DNA of 64,000 nucleotides from Peptococcaceae bacterium (lineage in GTDB: Bacteria; Bacillota; Dehalobacteriia; UBA4068; JAAVYR01). The notes under the pieces were generated by a model. That model was not told the origin of the DNA. It saw nothing but the letters and a program-made list of their open reading frames with translations, and made no database searches. The DNA is taken from NCBI GenBank assembly GCA_022791255.1, contig JAAVYR010000014.1, forward strand, positions 1-64,000, read 5' to 3'. Made by a program: the position numbers and the translations under genes. This document shows, in pieces, positions 24,114-31,981 of the stretch (positions are counted from its first letter, which is position 1; the number at the start of each line of letters is the position of its first letter).

Positions 24114-25589
24114 ATGATGCGTAAAATTTTAAATAAACAGCAAGTCCATAAAACTGTCCTGGTTCTTTTCTGGTGCTGCAGCCTTCTCTTCTTTTGCAGC
24201 TGTAGTCAGAAACCAGCCCCCCCTGAAAACCAGGATACTCCATTACAGAGAGAAACCAAAGAAATCAGCCTCTTAGAGTTGCCTCAAGAGACAGACCTGC
24301 TTTATCTGGGACGAGAAGGAGATTTTGATTATTTCATCGACCCAGTGCTACCTGGACAAGAAATCAAAGTCGCTGTAGATAAACGAGCTTCTCAGTTTTT
24401 AACCAAAGTACATCCCTTTTCTATGCTGCAGGTGATTTATGATAGTAACAATCCCCAAGGTATCCCAGAAATGCGTATTTATTCCCTATCTAGCATCAAC
24501 ACGCACTTTTTCTGTGGCGTAGAAACACCACCGGGCACAGCAGAGGAAATCGTGTATGGCAAAGAGTTTTTAAACAGTTTTCTCTTTACTCGCCTCTTCC
24601 CTGCCTTTGCTATCAGCGATTATCAGCTATTAGAAGCAAAACTTACACCATTAGATGAGAAAAATCATATGTTCATGCTTTCCCTCTCAGCTAATCTTAT
24701 CCCGGAAAAAACAGAATTTCACAAGCTAGGCTATAAATGGAGCGGTTATCAAGAACAAAACGATACCATTACCGGACAACAACTGACCACCATGCTTTAC
24801 CACTATGACGGGAAATGGGGCTGCTATTACAATAGCGAAGATAACACACCGCTCACAGATGGCTACAAAAAAAATCCTATCGTCCCAGAAATGGAATATA
24901 GCTACCAGGTAGAAGACAGTAACTTTGACGATGTCTTTGAGGGAAAACCAGTACAGGCAGTCTTTTACGAAGACGGAAATTATTCCTATCTCACCCAAAC
25001 CATTTTCGTTATTACCGAGAAATCCCAAGATGCCTCTACCATAGAAAGCGGCTATTTCCGCACTCAGTTGCTGCAATATGAGCGAGAAACTGGTTATCAG
25101 CGAGAAATGACTATTTTAAGTGACAATCTACTCTTCCCAAAAGTTATTGCCAGAAACCAAAATCTTATCTACCTAGCCACTAGCCGCACCGAATACCCTT
25201 CCGGAGAAATGCCAGGTAATATCAGCCGCCTAGATGCAGAAAGCGGCAAAGTAGAGGACCTCTTCCTAGACGCCACCCCACTCCTAGCCACAGCCGGAGA
25301 AATCTTCGTATTGCAATTAGGAGAAACCACTTCCTACTCCCCTGGCATTTATGTCATTCATATTGCAGATGGTGGTATTGAGCGTCTCTCGAACCTGCCA
25401 GGTCCTGGCTATTCCACAGAGCATGAAGCCGCCTTCCTCACCCGAAAAATCACCCAAGCAGCAGGGGAAAACAACCAAGAAGTAACCTACCTCTATCTGC
25501 TTTGGCCTTGCAGCGACTATACCCGACAGGATTTCTACGATGGCTTTGTGATTAACACCAGAACAAGCGAGATTACAACCATCAACTAG
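24114..25589 (+). CDS. Putative lipoprotein of unknown function
   Basis: A 491-residue exported protein. The N-terminus has basic residues, a hydrophobic core and the likely lipobox LFFCSC (Cys near residue 30), so it should be lipid-anchored on the outer face of the membrane. The mature part is rich in aromatic and acidic residues and repeats YxYxxE-type strands, suggesting a beta-propeller-like fold in the C-terminal half (repeated YLATSRTEY, GEIFVLQLGE and IYVIHIADGG patterns). I cannot name a family. It starts after GGAGG with two adjacent ATGs. Confidence 0.75.
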   Translation: MMRKILNKQQVHKTVLVLFWCCSLLFFCSCSQKPAPPENQDTPLQRETKEISLLELPQETDLLYLGREGDFDYFIDPVLPGQEIKVAVDKRASQFLTKVHPFSMLQVIYDSNNPQGIPEMRIYSLSSINTHFFCGVETPPGTAEEIVYGKEFLNSFLFTRLFPAFAISDYQLLEAKLTPLDEKNHMFMLSLSANLIPEKTEFHKLGYKWSGYQEQNDTITGQQLTTMLYHYDGKWGCYYNSEDNTPLTDGYKKNPIVPEMEYSYQVEDSNFDDVFEGKPVQAVFYEDGNYSYLTQTIFVITEKSQDASTIESGYFRTQLLQYERETGYQREMTILSDNLLFPKVIARNQNLIYLATSRTEYPSGEMPGNISRLDAESGKVEDLFLDATPLLATAGEIFVLQLGETTSYSPGIYVIHIADGGIERLSNLPGPGYSTEHEAAFLTRKITQAAGENNQEVTYLYLLWPCSDYTRQDFYDGFVINTRTSEITTIN

Positions 25590-25614
25590 ATATTCGATGC
25601 AACTATAAAAAATA

Positions 25615-25643
25615 AAAAGCAGTGCATGTTATGCACTGCTTTT
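25615..25643. terminator. Bidirectional terminator between the lipoprotein gene and hydF
   Basis: AAAAGCAGTGCAT (25615-25627) pairs with ATGCACTGCTTTT (25631-25643) around GTT. It serves both convergent genes. Confidence 0.9.
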
Positions 25644-25644
25644 C

Positions 25645-26829
25645 TTAATAACACACCCTATCCAATATTCCTCCAGCATAGGCAAAAACCATGCCAAAGT
25701 TAGTAATAGGAATACCCGCTTCTTCTGCCATATGGAGCCGGGCCATGACTTGGGGCTGGTTCAGCATACAACCACCACAGTGGACGATAAGCTGATAATC
25801 CTGGATATTCTCTGGGAAATCCTTCCCACTATGACAATGAATATCTAAGGGTTGACCAGCAATTTTTGCCAGCACATGAGGCAACTTTTCCCGAGCAATA
25901 TCTCCCTTCTGCACATGGTGCGTACAGGCTTCCCAGATGAGGACAGGTTTTGCTGGAGTCAATTGTGCTAAAGCCTTAGCCCCTGCCAACCAAATACCCA
26001 TGTCGCCTTTATACCGCGCCATGAGGATAGAAAAGGAGGTAAGTCGTACCTCTCTGGAAAGCAATGCGTCTACCTGGCTAAATACTTGGGAGTCCACGAT
26101 AACCAAATCCGGTAACGGCATTTCCTGCAAATATTGAGGAAGCTGCTCTAATTTCACCATAGCTACCAGCGCGTTTTTATCCAGCAAATCTCGGATGGTC
26201 TGCACTTGTGGCAAAATCAATCGCCCTTTAGGCGCCTGAGCGTCTTGAGGAATGACAAGCAGCACCCGGTCACCGGGATTTACCAACCCTGCCGTTAAAG
26301 ACCGCTCTTCTTGGAGCTCCTCAGTTGTTGCTTTCCGGATAATGGCCTCTTTTACCTTTTCACAGCCTGCAGCATGAAAAGGATTTGCCAAAACTATCTC
26401 CGTATCGCTAGGCAAACCAGTAGGAAACTTACTACTACCAAAGTCATTAACCAAAATCAGAAAAGGGATTTTCTTCTCTCGAAGCAATGCAAAATACGCC
26501 TGATACAAAGGAGATAAAGGTCTATCGTTTCCTACCACAACAACTGCTAGGTGAAGCTGGGCAAGCGCCTTCTGTATATTTTCTTCTCTGACACCACCTA
26601 GTTCACTGTCATCACCAAAGCCTGGCATATCCATAAATAGCACTGGCCCCAGAGGCAAAAGTTCCATGGTTTTTTCTACGGGGTCAGTGGTCGTACCCGC
26701 CACAGCAGAGACCAAGCTCATTTCTTTCCCGGTTAGCGCATTCATCCAAGTAGACTTCCCAGCATTGGTTAATCCTAAAAAACCTATATGGATACGCTCC
26801 CCACTAGGCGTTTCCCATAAATTTGCCAT
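25645..26829 (-). CDS. hydF: [FeFe] hydrogenase H-cluster maturation GTPase
   Basis: A 394-residue scaffold protein that receives the 2Fe precursor and delivers it to the hydrogenase. The N-terminal GTPase has GLTNAGKSTWMNALTGKE (P-loop), GTTTDPVEK (switch I) and DMPGFGD (G3). The C-terminal iron-sulfur domain has CTHHVQKGD and later HCGGCMLN, matching the HydF CxH...HCxxC cluster ligands. It is 12 bases downstream of hydG and last in an operon TM1266-hydE-hydG-hydF. The structural gene hydA is not in the window. Confidence 0.96.
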   Translation of the reverse strand: MANLWETPSGERIHIGFLGLTNAGKSTWMNALTGKEMSLVSAVAGTTTDPVEKTMELLPLGPVLFMDMPGFGDDSELGGVREENIQKALAQLHLAVVVVGNDRPLSPLYQAYFALLREKKIPFLILVNDFGSSKFPTGLPSDTEIVLANPFHAAGCEKVKEAIIRKATTEELQEERSLTAGLVNPGDRVLLVIPQDAQAPKGRLILPQVQTIRDLLDKNALVAMVKLEQLPQYLQEMPLPDLVIVDSQVFSQVDALLSREVRLTSFSILMARYKGDMGIWLAGAKALAQLTPAKPVLIWEACTHHVQKGDIAREKLPHVLAKIAGQPLDIHCHSGKDFPENIQDYQLIVHCGGCMLNQPQVMARLHMAEEAGIPITNFGMVFAYAGGILDRVCY

Positions 26830-26841
26830 AGTCTTCCCTTC

Positions 26842-28266
26842 TTACCACTTAAAGTTGTTTTCCCCTTGTTCAATGCGAGTGAGATATTCTTTGGTTTTTT
26901 CCCGCACCTTTTCATTAGGGATTTTTTCCACTTCTGCTGCGATTAACGCGTCAGTCAATTGCTGAAACTCTGCATCCCCATAGCCAATGCTGTACTCCTT
27001 TAAAGTCAGGATAGCATTTGCCTGGCAGAAATTGCTAATCTGACCGGTTTTTGCAAAGGACATAAAACGGTCCCCTGTCCGCCCCGAACCATAGCAAGCC
27101 GTGCAAAAACTAGGAATATAACCTCGCCGCAAAAGATTTTTCGTCACTTCCAGAGGGGTCCGTTCATCTGCCACTTCAAACTGAGGCGGCTGAGAGCCGT
27201 CTGCATAGCCGCCTACACCTGTGGCAGAGCCAGCACTCACCTGAGATACCCCTAAGTCAATGACTTCATCACGATAGCTTTGTTCTTCTCTGGTGCTTAA
27301 AATAATGCCTGTATAAGGCACTGCCATGCGGATAATGGCAACTAATTTCTTGAAATCTTCATCATCTACTGCATAAGGAAAACGATTTTCTGTAGCGTCT
27401 GCCGTGGGGCGAATACGCGGTACCGAGATAGTATGAGGCCCCACCCCAAAAACTGCCTCTAAATGTTCTTTATGAAAAATAGTCCCGGCTAGCTCAAAAT
27501 GCCAATCATATAAGCCGTAAAGCGCCCCAAAACCAACATCGTCAATACCTGCTTCCATAGCCCGGTCATGGGCCGTGGTATGGTAATCATAATTCCGTTT
27601 AGGGCCTTTCAAGTGATATTTTTCATAAGTAGGTTTATGGTAAGTTTCCTGGAAGAGAATGTAAGTGCCAATACCAGCTTCTTTTAATTTACGATAATTT
27701 TCTACAGTGGTTGCCGCAATATTTACATTAACGCGACGGATTTCTCCCGTGCCGCCAGCCGCCGCTGCTGTTTTCTTACTGTAAATGGTTTTGATACATT
27801 CTAAGATATAGTCGATAGGACAATGTTTCGGGTCTTCTCCTGCTTCCAGTGCCAACCGCTTATGGCCCATCTTTTCTAGCACTTCTACCTCTTTGAGTAG
27901 TTGTTCCATAGTCAGTTGTTTCCGCGGCATAGGACAAGTAGCATGATACCCGCAATAAGCACACTCATTGACACAGTAATCTGACACATAAATAGGCGCA
28001 AACATCACGATACGCTTTCCATAAATGTGGTCCTTGATGGCTTTTGCAGTAGAAAACATCTCCTCTAACAAATCCCCATCTTCTACATAGCTTAAGGTAA
28101 TAGCTTCCCCCGCAGTGAGCCCACCAAAGCCGGCAGCCTTCTTTATGATTTCCCGCACCAGAGCCTCATTACCAGCATCCTTTTTTCCTTGCTCCAAGAT
28201 GTTTTCTATGGTTTCTTGATGAATAAATTCCTCTGCCAAATGAGAAGCCTTATTATATACGACCAC
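26842..28266 (-). CDS. hydG: [FeFe] hydrogenase H-cluster radical SAM maturase (tyrosine lyase)
   Basis: A 474-residue enzyme that splits tyrosine to supply CO and CN ligands for the H cluster. The radical SAM motif is CVNECAYC (CX3CX2C), and the C-terminal auxiliary-cluster motif is CTACYGSGRTGDRFM with a further Cys in NFCQ. The length is typical. The first in-frame start is GTG at 28275; the GTG at 28266 has better spacing from AGGAG, so I prefer it. It lies between hydE and hydF. Confidence 0.96.
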   Translation of the reverse strand: MVVYNKASHLAEEFIHQETIENILEQGKKDAGNEALVREIIKKAAGFGGLTAGEAITLSYVEDGDLLEEMFSTAKAIKDHIYGKRIVMFAPIYVSDYCVNECAYCGYHATCPMPRKQLTMEQLLKEVEVLEKMGHKRLALEAGEDPKHCPIDYILECIKTIYSKKTAAAAGGTGEIRRVNVNIAATTVENYRKLKEAGIGTYILFQETYHKPTYEKYHLKGPKRNYDYHTTAHDRAMEAGIDDVGFGALYGLYDWHFELAGTIFHKEHLEAVFGVGPHTISVPRIRPTADATENRFPYAVDDEDFKKLVAIIRMAVPYTGIILSTREEQSYRDEVIDLGVSQVSAGSATGVGGYADGSQPPQFEVADERTPLEVTKNLLRRGYIPSFCTACYGSGRTGDRFMSFAKTGQISNFCQANAILTLKEYSIGYGDAEFQQLTDALIAAEVEKIPNEKVREKTKEYLTRIEQGENNFKW

Positions 28267-28299
28267 AGTCCTCACTCCTATCTTAAATAATATCTATCA

Positions 28300-29322
28300 C
28301 TAAATCCCCATATATCCTAATGATTTTAATTGTGTCACCAACAACTGCCGTTTTTCTTTTAAAGAATATTCCTCTTTCACCGGCCGAGGATAGATTTCAT
28401 AAAGGCGTTGCTTTTCCGCAGGTGTGGCCTTCTGCATAATCACATCCGCTCCTGCAGCTAGGGCCTCCGCTCGCCCTCCCTGCACTGTCAGAGCTGTCGT
28501 CGCCGGCAAATGAACGGTGGGCAACAAAAGCCGGGTAATGGCTAATACTCGATTAGTCAGGGCAATATCCCCCTTTGCCGCCCCAGCAAGAGATGTATCA
28601 GGATGAGGGATGAAAGGACCAATGCCTGCCATGGCCACCTGCATTTTCTGCAACAACAAAATGTCTTCCGCCAGCATTTCCATTGTCTGACCGGGAAGTC
28701 CCACCATGAAGCCACTACCCATCTCATAGCCAAGTGCCTGCAAATGCTGCTGACAATCCAGCCGCTTCTCTAAAGAATGTCCAGGATGTAATTTCTCATA
28801 AAGAGCAACATCTGCTGTTTCATGCTTGATTAGATAACGGTCCGCCCCACAGACACGCCAATGGGCATAATCCCCATAAGGCCGCTCTCCTACGCTTAAA
28901 GTCACTGCTACAGCAGGTGCATATGCTTTTATCTTCCGGATAACAGCACCCAACATTTCTCGGGTATAGGATAAATCTTCCCCACTTTGCAGCACGATAG
29001 TTTGGTATCCCGCATCAATAGCAGCATAGGCAAGTCCTAGGATTTCGCCAGCCGGCATTTGGTAACGAATAATATTTTGATTTTCCCTGTTAATCCCACA
29101 ATATCGGCAAGCACAACGGCAAACATTAGAAAATTCAATAATAGCACGGATATAAATATCCCGACCAAAAACAGCTTCTTTTACCGCCAGTGCCTGAGAA
29201 AATAGATAATTTATAACTTCTTCATCCTCACAGGAAAGTAGGGCCGATATTTGTCCAGCTGAAGCTTTATGGCTAGCTGCCATTTCATCAATAAGACTCA
29301 AAAGTTGTTGTCTATCCAGCAT
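28300..29322 (-). CDS. hydE: [FeFe] hydrogenase H-cluster radical SAM maturase HydE
   Basis: A 340-residue radical SAM protein needed for the dithiomethylamine bridge and diiron precursor of the H cluster. The CX3CX2C motif is CRCACRYC near residue 70, followed by GINRENQN. The barrel motifs VLQSGEDLSY and MVGLPGQTMEMLAEDI fit HydE (related to BioB and PylB). The ATG at 29322 and a TTG at 29328 both fall near AAGGAGGAG; the ATG is listed. The gene order and full maturase set make HydE more likely than PylB. Confidence 0.94.
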   Translation of the reverse strand: MLDRQQLLSLIDEMAASHKASAGQISALLSCEDEEVINYLFSQALAVKEAVFGRDIYIRAIIEFSNVCRCACRYCGINRENQNIIRYQMPAGEILGLAYAAIDAGYQTIVLQSGEDLSYTREMLGAVIRKIKAYAPAVAVTLSVGERPYGDYAHWRVCGADRYLIKHETADVALYEKLHPGHSLEKRLDCQQHLQALGYEMGSGFMVGLPGQTMEMLAEDILLLQKMQVAMAGIGPFIPHPDTSLAGAAKGDIALTNRVLAITRLLLPTVHLPATTALTVQGGRAEALAAGADVIMQKATPAEKQRLYEIYPRPVKEEYSLKEKRQLLVTQLKSLGYMGI

Positions 29323-29371
29323 TAACAAAATCTCCTCCTTCCCTAGTTATGAAGTACTCTATTTTATTTAT

Positions 29372-29629
29372 CTATTTATTTAAGATTTCTTTATGTACAG
29401 CTGATTTTACATTCACCCCAGAGATTTGGCCTAATTGCCCCGTTAGACTGGAGATTTCATCGGTAGTTCCCTTCACAATGAGAGAAATCACCGCCACACC
29501 ATATTCCCGGTAAGGCAACCCCATACGACCTAAAATCAACCCGCTATGGGCATGTAAGATATCATTAACCTGGGCTGCAAACTCATTACTATCTAATAAA
29601 ATCCCCACAATTCCTATTCTTTCTTCCAT
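29372..29629 (-). CDS. TM1266-family iron-only hydrogenase system putative regulator
   Basis: An 85-residue ACT-like protein. Its pattern (RIGIVGILLDSNEFAAQVNDIL, LILGRMGLPYREYGVAVISL) matches the small NikR-C/ACT-type proteins regularly found beside hydEFG and called iron-only hydrogenase system regulators. The start follows AAGGAAG. It is first in the operon. Its ligand and DNA-binding activity are not evident from sequence; it has no DNA-binding domain of its own. Confidence 0.88.
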   Translation of the reverse strand: MEERIGIVGILLDSNEFAAQVNDILHAHSGLILGRMGLPYREYGVAVISLIVKGTTDEISSLTGQLGQISGVNVKSAVHKEILNK

Positions 29630-29671
29630 CTTTCTTCTTCCTTTCTCTTCTCATTTATAATTACACCCAAT

Positions 29672-29707
29672 AAAAAACTCCCACTTAGCAACAGACTAAA
29701 TGGGAGT
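29672..29707 (-). terminator. Terminator of the SulP gene
   Basis: ACTCCCACTTAG (29677-29688) pairs with CTAAATGGGAGT (29696-29707) with one mismatch. The minus strand continues TTTTTTATT. Confidence 0.85.
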
Positions 29708-29789
29708 AAAACAATGCCATACTAAAATAATATGTCTTTGCTTCCTTCCAATCAGACTGCTCCTTTTGGTTAGACGCGTTTCGTTAAAA

Positions 29790-31406
29790 TTAATCTTCGT
29801 CATCAAATCTAATTATATCACCTTGGATACCAGAAATCAACTCATGATAATCAACGCTGTAAACAACAGCCTCGCTGGCAAACTTGAAACAGCGGCTAGG
29901 TTTCACTGTTTCGATTACTTTCATCCGGTTCATAATTTTTTCGATGCGCTTTGGTGTGCCAGCCAGCGTCACCATAATGCCCTGTTCCTGCAATTTGATA
30001 ATACTGTCTCTCAACGCCTTGGCACCAGTAGCGTCCATCACTTCCACATGATGGATATCTATTACCAAATATTTTTCGCCACTTTGATTTTGTAGCAAAT
30101 TAGAAACAAACTCAGCTGTACCAAAGAACAGCGGACCATCAACAGAACAAACCTTCAAACCACATTCCTCTGCATTCACACGAATAACATCAGAAATAGG
30201 CAAAGTATCCAAAGACTTTTCACTTACTCTTAATTTCCCCATATCACGAATGAAGAAAAGACAAGCAAAGAGCATACCAACCCCTACTGCAACGATTAAG
30301 TCCACCGCTACCGTGAGGACAAAGGTCAATAACATAATAATCGTATCTGTAATCGGCTGGATTTTCATGTCTTTAATCCCTGGGATATCAAACATGCCAA
30401 GACCCGTGACAATCAAAATACCGGCAAGTACAGACATAGGAATGATGCTGGCAATAGGCGCTAATACCAAAAGCACCATTAAGAGCATAACACTATGGAC
30501 CATACCGGAAAGAGGGGTTTGCCCACCTTCTCTTACATTTACCACAGAGCGGACAGTCGCCCCGGCACCACCCATGCCGCCAAACAAACTGGACACAGCG
30601 TTCCCAATCCCTTGGCCCATCAATTCTTTGTTACTGTTATGTTTACTATTGGTAATCCCATCTACTACTACAGAGGTGAGCAGTGAGTCGATACTGCCTA
30701 AAATCGCCAACGTAAAAGCAGGAGAAATTACATTTTGAATAACAGAAAAATCTGTAATCTTAGGAAAAGCAAATTTTGGCAACCCCTGCGGAATAGCACC
30801 AATGGTTTCAATATTCCTTACTAAGAAACCACCCTCAAACATAGGTGCTATATAAATGGCAAATAAGGTGCCAAAAATCAGCGCCAAGAGAGACGCTGGT
30901 AACTTTTTATTGATACGAGGAATAACCCACATTAAAATCATCGTCACGATAGCAACTAACGGCGCCTGTAAAAAATAATCCTTTTGCTGCATGATAATGA
31001 TAACGGCAATCCCATCCATAAAGCCAGACACTACCGGATAAGGAATTAACCGCACCAAAGAACCTAACTTCAATAACCCAAAAATAATCTGGAGAAGCCC
31101 CGCAAGTAAAATAGCAAGCAGTGCATATTCTCTGCCATAAGTGCCAACGACTGTAGCAGTTACTACCGTCATCGGACCTGTAGGCCCAGTTACTTGTGCT
31201 TTCGTTCCACCAAATAAAGAAGCAAAGAAACCGCAAAAAATAGCGCCATATAGACCGGCAACAGCACCTAGTCCACTGGCAACCCCGAATGCCAATGCCA
31301 ACGGCAGCGCAACAACAGATACGGTAATCCCTGCGATAACATCATTTTTCACATTGCTGAATAACCCAGGACCTTTATTTTGCTTTTGTGCGATAGCTGA
31401 TGACAT
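29790..31406 (-). CDS. SulP-family anion transporter with STAS domain
   Basis: A 538-residue membrane transporter. The N-terminal 400 residues form the SLC26/SulP core, with AGITVSVVALPLALAFGVAS, a TGPTGPMTVVTATVVG-type motif and LLTSVVVDGITNSKHNSNKE. Residues about 430-520 form a cytoplasmic STAS domain (VIDIHHVEVMDATGAKAL). It likely carries sulfate, bicarbonate or a dicarboxylate; the substrate cannot be told apart here. The start follows AGGGGCG. It has its own promoter (31484-31512) with two direct repeats across it, and its own terminator. Confidence 0.93.
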   Translation of the reverse strand: MSSAIAQKQNKGPGLFSNVKNDVIAGITVSVVALPLALAFGVASGLGAVAGLYGAIFCGFFASLFGGTKAQVTGPTGPMTVVTATVVGTYGREYALLAILLAGLLQIIFGLLKLGSLVRLIPYPVVSGFMDGIAVIIIMQQKDYFLQAPLVAIVTMILMWVIPRINKKLPASLLALIFGTLFAIYIAPMFEGGFLVRNIETIGAIPQGLPKFAFPKITDFSVIQNVISPAFTLAILGSIDSLLTSVVVDGITNSKHNSNKELMGQGIGNAVSSLFGGMGGAGATVRSVVNVREGGQTPLSGMVHSVMLLMVLLVLAPIASIIPMSVLAGILIVTGLGMFDIPGIKDMKIQPITDTIIMLLTFVLTVAVDLIVAVGVGMLFACLFFIRDMGKLRVSEKSLDTLPISDVIRVNAEECGLKVCSVDGPLFFGTAEFVSNLLQNQSGEKYLVIDIHHVEVMDATGAKALRDSIIKLQEQGIMVTLAGTPKRIEKIMNRMKVIETVKPSRCFKFASEAVVYSVDYHELISGIQGDIIRFDDED

Positions 31407-31483
31407 TTGATATTCACGCCCCTTTCTGAAAAAATAACATATAAAATATTTCTACATATAAAGACAAGATAATCCTACTAAAA

Positions 31484-31532
31484 AGTATAGTGCATTTCAT
31501 ACTTTTTGACAATAGAAATTTCTTTTTGACAA
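31484..31532 (-). promoter_or_regulatory. SulP promoter with direct-repeat operator-like sites
   Basis: Minus-strand TTGTCA (31507-31512) and TATACT (31484-31489), spacing 17. The 11-mer TTGTCAAAAAG (minus) occurs twice, at 31502-31512 and 31522-31532, exactly 20 bp apart (two helical turns). The first copy covers the -35 box. This suggests a regulator binding to one face of the helix. Confidence 0.65.
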
Positions 31533-31623
31533 AACAACTTGTCCAATCAGACAGCGCGCCTTCTTGCAAAACAAGCACAAAATAAGACATCCTGCATATA
31601 ATAAAAGCAGGAAGCAACCACAT

Positions 31624-31800
31624 ATGCTTTCTCCGCTTCTGCACATTCGGGATAAGCCGGATGATATCGCAATCCGGCCAGCAGAAGTGCGCCATGCCTT
31701 ACAATGTCTTAGTTATGTTGAGATGGTACCGCAACAATCCATTGTAACAGGCTTTATCCCCCTCCAGGATAAACGCATAACGATTGCCTTTATCCACTAG
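31624..31800 (+). CDS. Small hypothetical protein (58 residues)
   Basis: The ATG at 31624 has AGGAAG nine bases upstream and a TATAAT at 31597-31602, and a hairpin with a T run overlaps its stop codon. The product starts MLSPLLHIRDKPDD and has no Cys-rich or transmembrane character (one Cys). No family is recognised. It occupies the middle of the 575-base gap between the SulP promoter (minus) and the terminator at 31908. The combination of signals favours a real gene, though it could instead be the coding-looking part of a small RNA. Confidence 0.5.
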   Translation: MLSPLLHIRDKPDDIAIRPAEVRHALQCLSYVEMVPQQSIVTGFIPLQDKRITIAFIH

Positions 31801-31839
31801 CCGCTACTAGGCCTCCCGGTCGAAAGCGGCTCTTTTTTT
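31799..31839 (+). terminator. Terminator of the 58-residue ORF
   Basis: AGCCGCT (31799-31805) pairs with AGCGGCT (31825-31831), followed by seven T. It overlaps the stop codon of the small ORF. Confidence 0.75.
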
Positions 31840-31907
31840 ATGGATTTTAGTCCTGATTTCTTTTTCATTCTATGATGAGCATCGTCTGCCGGTGTGTGTC
31901 CTAAGAT

Positions 31908-31948
31908 AAAAAGGAGCCTTCCTCTTTTTTAGAGGAAGGCTCCTTTTT
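31908..31948. terminator. Strong bidirectional terminator
   Basis: AAAAAGGAGCCTTCCTCT and its perfect complement flank a short T loop. On the minus strand it ends the gene at 31982-33760. Confidence 0.9.
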
Positions 31949-31981
31949 ATACCCCAAATACAACCATCATGTTCATCGTTT

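Noticed and set aside
31414-31695. Minus-strand open frame of 93 codons
   Set aside because: It covers the SulP promoter, its direct repeats and the 5' part of the opposite small ORF; no ribosome site.
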